A DNA stretch of 8,699 bases from Microcaldota archaeon. Its GTDB lineage: Archaea; Micrarchaeota; Micrarchaeia; Micrarchaeales; Micrarchaeaceae. The notes below the pieces were generated by a model. It was not told the origin of the DNA and made no database searches. It saw only the letters and a program-made list of their open reading frames with translations. Made by a program: the position numbers and the translations under genes. The first letter of the stretch is position 1. Every line of letters starts with the position of its first letter. The stretch lies in contig JAJZJI010000047.1 of NCBI GenBank assembly GCA_021828345.1, positions 1-8,699 on the forward strand. Direction: 5' to 3'. Of this stretch, positions 5,701 through 8,699 are shown piece after piece.

Positions 5701-8699
5701 GGACACTATACATTGAACTCCCTCTATCCGCATACGAGCCATCAGTATATATAAACTGATTATCTGGAGTAATAACCGCATTGCCACAGAAACCATCCGT
5801 TACTTGATTTGCTATAATATTATTATTGATTGTAGATAGTACAACAATTCTGCAGGTATTTGGTATATTTCCTGAAGTATATAATACAAACAGATATTTA
5901 CTACCATTTGATAATACTAAATAAGGATCAACCATATTAGTACCGTAATAATCGGAAATGTTAAAATCCGGTAATTTTATATAACTAATTAAATTTGTTT
6001 GATTATTAAATACCGCAAGGCCGCCGTTATGTGTGTAATTAAACATATATATATAAGGTATCTTTGATGATGTGACAGCGGGTCCAGAAATAGTTACATT
6101 ATTTGCATTTGTTGCAGAAATAAATGATGTATCATTAAATGTATATGCTGAAGGAAGTGTAGGCGCAGAACAATTAGATACTGGCGTAAATGAACTTGTA
6201 TCTACCAAATTATAATAACCGCTATCTCTTGATAATGAGTATTTAGCTATTCTTGATACGTAATTAGTGTTATTGAATGACCCAAAATAGTAATTGGCTA
6301 TAGCTTGACCGCTTGGTGTGCCAGAACGTGATGGACCGAATATAACATAATACTCGCTTCTTGGTAACGAATCTATTCCAATGAGTTTTGAACCTTCTTG
6401 CATCGATATAACATATATCACACCTCCCTTTTTAACCATTCCCTGTATATACGAGCTTCGTGGACTTACTAAATTCATCACATCCGAAGCACCGCATGAC
6501 CAAGGACTTGTTGCACTATAGACATTTTGATTTTCTTGTGCAAGCACTGCGACATTTGTCATACCAGTTAAATAACATCCTAAATTAACGGTACCTAAAG
6601 AGGTACCGGAACCATTTATTTGTGATCCTGATCCTAAATTATAGTTACCGCCGATTGGACATACCTGCGCAGCAGAACCAAATAATTGTGCATTAGGGAG
6701 TGAGAAATATGTGGAATCTGAATATGCTAAATTCAATGGTGGGGGTATTGCCATATGTACTGGAGTTGATGCACTTAATGGATCTGTTGGGCTTGGAAAT
6801 AGTATAGCATTCTCAATATACCAAGTGATGTTCTTGACTATTCCGTTAAATACATTTGTTGTAGCTACGAATCCGTTTGCCGTAACAGCTATATTTGTAC
6901 TCGAATAATTATGATAACTTCCGCCAGCTATTATAAGCGTATTATTGTGTATTTGTATCGCGCTTGCTGAATCATTGATAGGTAATTGTATAATACCTTT
7001 GGGTTGATTATAAAGCGTTCCTAAAACATTTATAGTCCTTCCACCTTGACCATAACCATTATAATAACCGCTTGATATAGCGTATATATTATAATTATTC
7101 CTTTTTGAAGCACACGCTTGACTGATAGAACCGCCAAATATATAGGGGTATAAATAGGTAGTATTAATTATTTGATAATTACCCGTTTGAAGATTAAAGT
7201 TCTGTGCAATTATATAATAAGTAATTCCGCCTATATTCTGTCCAGACCAGTAAGTAGGATGGTTTAAATACAATAGCGTGCCATTCGAACTAACTAACAT
7301 ATTATTCTGGACATTTGTAATACTTGGATTATAACCACCATAACTTGCATTAAGAGTTTTAATTACTATATTATTTACTGTTGCAATTTCATAAACTATG
7401 CCATTACTGCTCAATGCATAGACATAAGAGTTATTTGAAGATAGTGCAATGCCTTCAGTATTAGAACTTGTGAAATTCCCAATTTTGATATTTGATATTT
7501 TCCAATTAGTTATATTAAGAGCAGTAATATCAGACGATTGTATTGTTAGATTCTGTGTTGCAACATAAATATAATTTCCACTTGAAAGCATATTATTGAC
7601 ATTACTGTATGAATTTGTAATGTTATGTGGCATCGATACCACTTTAATTGTGTTAAAATTACTTAAATTAAATATTGTAAAATTACCATTTGATAGGAAT
7701 CCACCAAAATTTGGATCGTATAAATATCCATAATTCCCAAATGCCATAAAATTCAACATACTGCCAAATCCAAGGCCTAATCGTGACTGGGTATTTACAT
7801 ATTTAGAAAGATTTATTACCTTAGGTTTTATTACATAATTATTATTGTAATTTTGAAGGACATTATTAATTATTGAACTATTTACAATTACTACAAAGTG
7901 CGTATCATTATTTCCATTAATATTAATGTATAAATTGCCAGAACTATCTAGGGATAAGGATGTTGAAATTGGTGAGTATGATGAGGATAAAGTTTTTGTT
8001 GCTAAAGTATTATTATTAAGTATTATTCGGCTTACAACATAAAATGATGATGTATTAATTATAGATATTGAATAATTGAAATTCTTTTCTCCAGTATAAT
8101 TACTATTATATGTCGACAGTAGATAGATATATCCGTTATTATATATAGAATTGTTGTAAATATTGATTTGTGAAAGCGATGTTTGGTTAGACATGTGCGG
8201 ATACGTACCGCCAAGATAATCAAGCATTGGAAGATTATTATATTCCGGTGTCACCGCAAAAGAGTCAGTAGGGTTTATACTATACAGATAAGTTTGATTT
8301 GTAGCACATACAAATGGTGCATTATACTGACTTAACCCAATGCCGAAATTTGCGGTCTCTACAATATTTGCATTCATTGTTATTGTATTAGATGATGAGG
8401 TTCCTGAATAACAACCCACACCAGAGCATGTCCATCCCATAAATGTATATCCTGAATTTGGTGTTTCTGAAATTATTACAGTATTGCCCGCGTCATAATT
8501 GCCAGACGCTGGAGATACACTTCCACCATTTAATGGCAATGCATTTGTCGTTAGTGAGTATATTGTAATTGTATTTGCAAAGTTTGCAGTCTCTACAATA
8601 TTTGCATTCATTGTTATTGTATTAGATGATGAGGTTCCTGAATAACAACCCACACCAGAGCATGTCCATCCCATAAATGTATATCCTGAATTTGGTGTT
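2708..8699 (-). CDS. Giant surface protein: InlB-like repeats, propeller-like head, Thr linker, shared Cys-rich module, DUF2341-like tail (N-terminus beyond the right edge)
   Basis: The frame ends at TAA 2708-2710 and stays open to the right edge. The first in-window ATG (8674) is not a true start, since it is the Met of a repeat motif (GYTFMGW) whose preceding residues TPNSGYTF are also encoded. Counting from that Met, 1988 residues are visible. Residues 1-110 are InlB-type repeats. Residues 111 to about 1050 are beta-rich and Asn/Tyr/Ser-rich, with YVTN-propeller-like stretches near 404-440 and 962-978. Residues about 1059-1088 form a Thr linker. Residues about 1075-1593 are the module shared with the neighbour. 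Residues about 1645-1790 resemble DUF2341 (GYVPIKIKNN, SWVESNASNSS, VYMNF, GEYDNGKKVFYYYNNF), and the rest to 1988 looks like a jelly-roll domain. There are few charged residues and many N-x-S/T sites. The protein is likely an extracellular adhesin or S-layer-associated protein; its ligand is unknown and its signal peptide lies outside the window. Confidence 0.9.
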   Translation of the reverse strand, partial: TPNSGYTFMGWTCSGVGCYSGTSSSNTITMNANIVETANFANTITIYSLTTNALPLNGGSVSPASGNYDAGNTVIISETPNSGYTFMGWTCSGVGCYSGTSSSNTITMNANIVETANFGIGLSQYNAPFVCATNQTYLYSINPTDSFAVTPEYNNLPMLDYLGGTYPHMSNQTSLSQINIYNNSIYNNGYIYLLSTYNSNYTGEKNFNYSISIINTSSFYVVSRIILNNNTLATKTLSSSYSPISTSLSLDSSGNLYININGNNDTHFVVIVNSSIINNVLQNYNNNYVIKPKVINLSKYVNTQSRLGLGFGSMLNFMAFGNYGYLYDPNFGGFLSNGNFTIFNLSNFNTIKVVSMPHNITNSYSNVNNMLSSGNYIYVATQNLTIQSSDITALNITNWKISNIKIGNFTSSNTEGIALSSNNSYVYALSSNGIVYEIATVNNIVIKTLNASYGGYNPSITNVQNNMLVSSNGTLLYLNHPTYWSGQNIGGITYYIIAQNFNLQTGNYQIINTTYLYPYIFGGSISQACASKRNNYNIYAISSGYYNGYGQGGRTINVLGTLYNQPKGIIQLPINDSASAIQIHNNTLIIAGGSYHNYSSTNIAVTANGFVATTNVFNGIVKNITWYIENAILFPSPTDPLSASTPVHMAIPPPLNLAYSDSTYFSLPNAQLFGSAAQVCPIGGNYNLGSGSQINGSGTSLGTVNLGCYLTGMTNVAVLAQENQNVYSATSPWSCGASDVMNLVSPRSSYIQGMVKKGGVIYVISMQEGSKLIGIDSLPRSEYYVIFGPSRSGTPSGQAIANYYFGSFNNTNYVSRIAKYSLSRDSGYYNLVDTSSFTPVSNCSAPTLPSAYTFNDTSFISATNANNVTISGPAVTSSKIPYIYMFNYTHNGGLAVFNNQTNLISYIKLPDFNISDYYGTNMVDPYLVLSNGSKYLFVLYTSGNIPNTCRIVVLSTINNNIIANQVTDGFCGNAVITPDNQFIYTDGSYADRGSSMYSVQALIHNSTYSVISGMQNGASSVITNLPLIHSQQLKYNYNYIEDTLYNNLAIYTNPTNESVSNTITPYNGTNTTSTTTTTTTSTTTTTTIAATTTIPPAGNITVTGPTSCPPGTVASGIEDAVSTFIGVGSGGSAVAYGSGYFSYSVVGTADGSAFSGVTSLSPNPITPLATGSNVILNVSTSNQTSNISKSFNGTNSSSLNKSLNKLTTELSQLKINNVVGTLSVPSNGTAYVYPSTLPISQSSYASEDTLVAQPYFCGNYNGIPQYCEGSGGFEGWGNCGGNGCSVIGSLSVCAPGGNTPQNNCTGYNFPGYPVLPFVSSQATTCVISVISPTAPNTTISGSNIFNPAFPVGYPCFMMNTYTQSNTGAMSGSISSSTGLTGTNNSVGYNANLQKYFVDQYAGGSPQATLNEFFNSYSDGAVAQACSGIDEIGVGLDAPPGGCMTVTLSTTGDSSTVSFSCPGNNNGVTSFCPPSYNVNLNAECYSPLTNNVTASTNTTCPIGTRKISTYMQIGPYSSDINNNGFNVAGFYQFYQAPTTYYPGPPSQDNGNYSSTQSMVDYGANLGMGLQQPSAGSGPTGIMYLPYKQVSNNGIISSVAYYPTGETNATCTLSPPSPCGWESVNGKKSGSTVSSGPGNIGIINVECTAIGTGSSSIKQINGYVPIKIKNNLNKPIKGPLQYPMVIDSASYGNNINKNWSNVEFTLNNTAESINVTPIYSWVESNASNSSTHTIVILNLSHGIAANSNVSVYMNFMTYNVMINTSSYTGEAPQLSPIYGEYDNGKKVFYYYNNFKNTTDLSGTSYTYPFTYANAISSDGLTINYDGYANYVYASPIITPSNNVTVDVSANMPAPTSTQFDEVGITPYSSPMSLYDNSYYANAGWVTSSRLGSSNAYPLFSNISTLYTVNTTTLAPLGQNVYSVGFSNINATNGTMYFSYDYGLQTQMRKYDYQYRAGQAIGMFNNQTGSVLHVNWVDMRAFIPPKSITSSIGPINTPT
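2711..3738 (-). other. DUF2341-like domain plus concanavalin-like C-terminal region of the right gene
   Basis: The segment starts near INGYVPIKIKNN and continues through a conserved-looking WVESNASNSSTHTIVILNLS and a VYMNFMTYNV strand to GEYDNGKKVFYYYNNF. This is the layout seen in archaeal DUF2341 proteins, where it is commonly followed by a jelly-roll (LamG or concanavalin-like) fold. The remaining 190 residues fit that, ending with VNWVDMRAFIPPKSITSSIGPI close to the stop. DUF2341 domains occur in extracellular, often glycan-associated proteins. The left gene probably has the same tail outside the window, because its module is the same up to the edge. Confidence 0.7.
3898..5450 (-). repeat. 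Shared 1.55-kb module, copy in the right gene
   Basis: This is the partner of 1-1550. It encodes residues about 1075-1593 of the right protein. Identity is not uniform: 5041-5160 differs from the left copy at only 4 of 120 positions, all synonymous, while the next line but one (5221-5280) differs at about 12 of 60. The best-kept stretch encodes a Leu-spaced helix-like sequence (LNKSLNKLTTELSQLKI). Confidence 0.95.
4826..4896 (-). other. Strongly diverged patch inside the shared module (right copy)
   Basis: This counterpart of 929-996 is one codon longer and encodes GFEGWGNCGGNGCSVIGSLS between the same two flanking conserved cysteines. The two additional cysteines could form a further disulfide in an exposed loop. 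Confidence 0.85.
5418..5500 (-). repeat. Short Thr-rich linker of the right gene
   Basis: About 28 residues, nearly all Thr with a few Ser (NGTNTTSTTTTTT... then IAATTTIPP), join the propeller-like head to the shared module. The last part, IAATTTIPPAGN, is shared with the left gene, while everything upstream of it differs. The join between the two unrelated heads and the common module therefore lies in this low-complexity DNA. Confidence 0.85.
5510..8344 (-). other. Propeller-like head region of the right gene
   Basis: About 940 residues with repeated short beta-strand patterns such as NSYVYALSSNGIVYEI and DNQFIYTDGS, typical of YVTN or NHL-like propeller blades in archaeal surface proteins. 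The length would allow two or more propellers. A Cys-containing and Pro-rich stretch near residues 620-750 (FPSPTDPL, PPPLNL, QVCPIGG, LGCYLTG, WSCGAS) probably separates them. Sequons are dense: four occur within about 40 residues near residue 180-210. Blade boundaries cannot be set by eye. Confidence 0.55.
8345..8699 (-). repeat. Tandem 234-bp InlB-like (B-repeat) coding array, running off the right edge
   Basis: One full 78-residue unit (8345-8578) is preceded in the protein by the end of another unit (8579-8699, 121 bp). The shared 110 bp (8356-8465 and 8590-8699) are identical with no mismatch. The unit reads YSLTTNALPLNGGSVSP, then YDAGNTVIISETPNSGYTFMGW, CSGVGCYSG and ITMNANIVETANF, the layout of divergent InlB B-repeat domains found in many secreted microbial proteins. 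Each unit carries a Cys pair. The total number of units is unknown. Confidence 0.9.

Noticed and set aside
6711..6908. Plus-strand open frame of 65 codons
   Set aside because: It is antisense to the propeller-like head and has no independent support.
8674..8674. ATG at 8674 as the start of the right gene
   Set aside because: The frame continues upstream and encodes TPNSGYTF, which matches the preceding residues of the next repeat unit, so this Met is internal.
8345..8699. CRISPR-like array
   Set aside because: The repeat unit is 234 bp, fully coding and in frame, with no short-repeat and unique-spacer alternation.
1..8699. Transposase, integrase, tRNA or rRNA genes
   Set aside because: Both strands are accounted for by two coding frames and a 159-bp gap, and I see no terminal inverted repeats, cloverleaf or rRNA-like sequence.

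Overview
The window looks like part of a DPANN archaeal genome, most likely of the Micrarchaeota/Parvarchaeota (ARMAN-like) type. Four things point there. One protein starts with the class III (archaeal pilin-like) signal peptide QSAIEYLTTYGW, a form very common in those lineages. Very large Asn/Ser/Thr/Tyr-rich surface proteins lie side by side. InlB-type repeats, Thr-rich linkers and a DUF2341-like tail occur in combination. The DNA is AT-rich, with an archaeal TATA box and oligo-T stop signals. The assignment is inference from protein style; no rRNA or other marker gene is present.

The whole window holds two giant genes, both on the minus strand and both cut by a window edge. Gene B (right, 2708 to beyond 8699) comes first in transcription. 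Its N-terminus is outside the window. What is visible is an InlB-like repeat array, a region of about 940 residues that resembles one or more beta-propellers, a short Thr-rich linker, a Cys-containing module of about 520 residues, a DUF2341-like domain and a concanavalin-like C-terminal part. Gene A (left, from 2548 to beyond 1) starts with a pilin-like membrane anchor, then a pilin-like/Cys region, an Ig-like domain, a long Thr/Ser linker of about 75 residues, and then the same module of about 520 residues. It runs off the left edge inside that module. The 159-bp gap between them carries a T-run, a 20-bp palindrome and a TATA box for gene A.

The main observation is that the two neighbours share a module of about 1.55 kb (1-1550 and 3898-5450, roughly 90% identical DNA). 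It follows completely different heads, and the similarity begins exactly at the Thr-rich linker. They look like a family of cell-surface proteins with interchangeable heads on a common stalk and tail. Inside the shared module one short patch is strongly diverged while its flanks are almost unchanged. Both window edges fall inside exact repeats (67 bp on the left, 110 bp on the right), so the true extent of both genes and the number of family members are probably hidden by assembly breaks.
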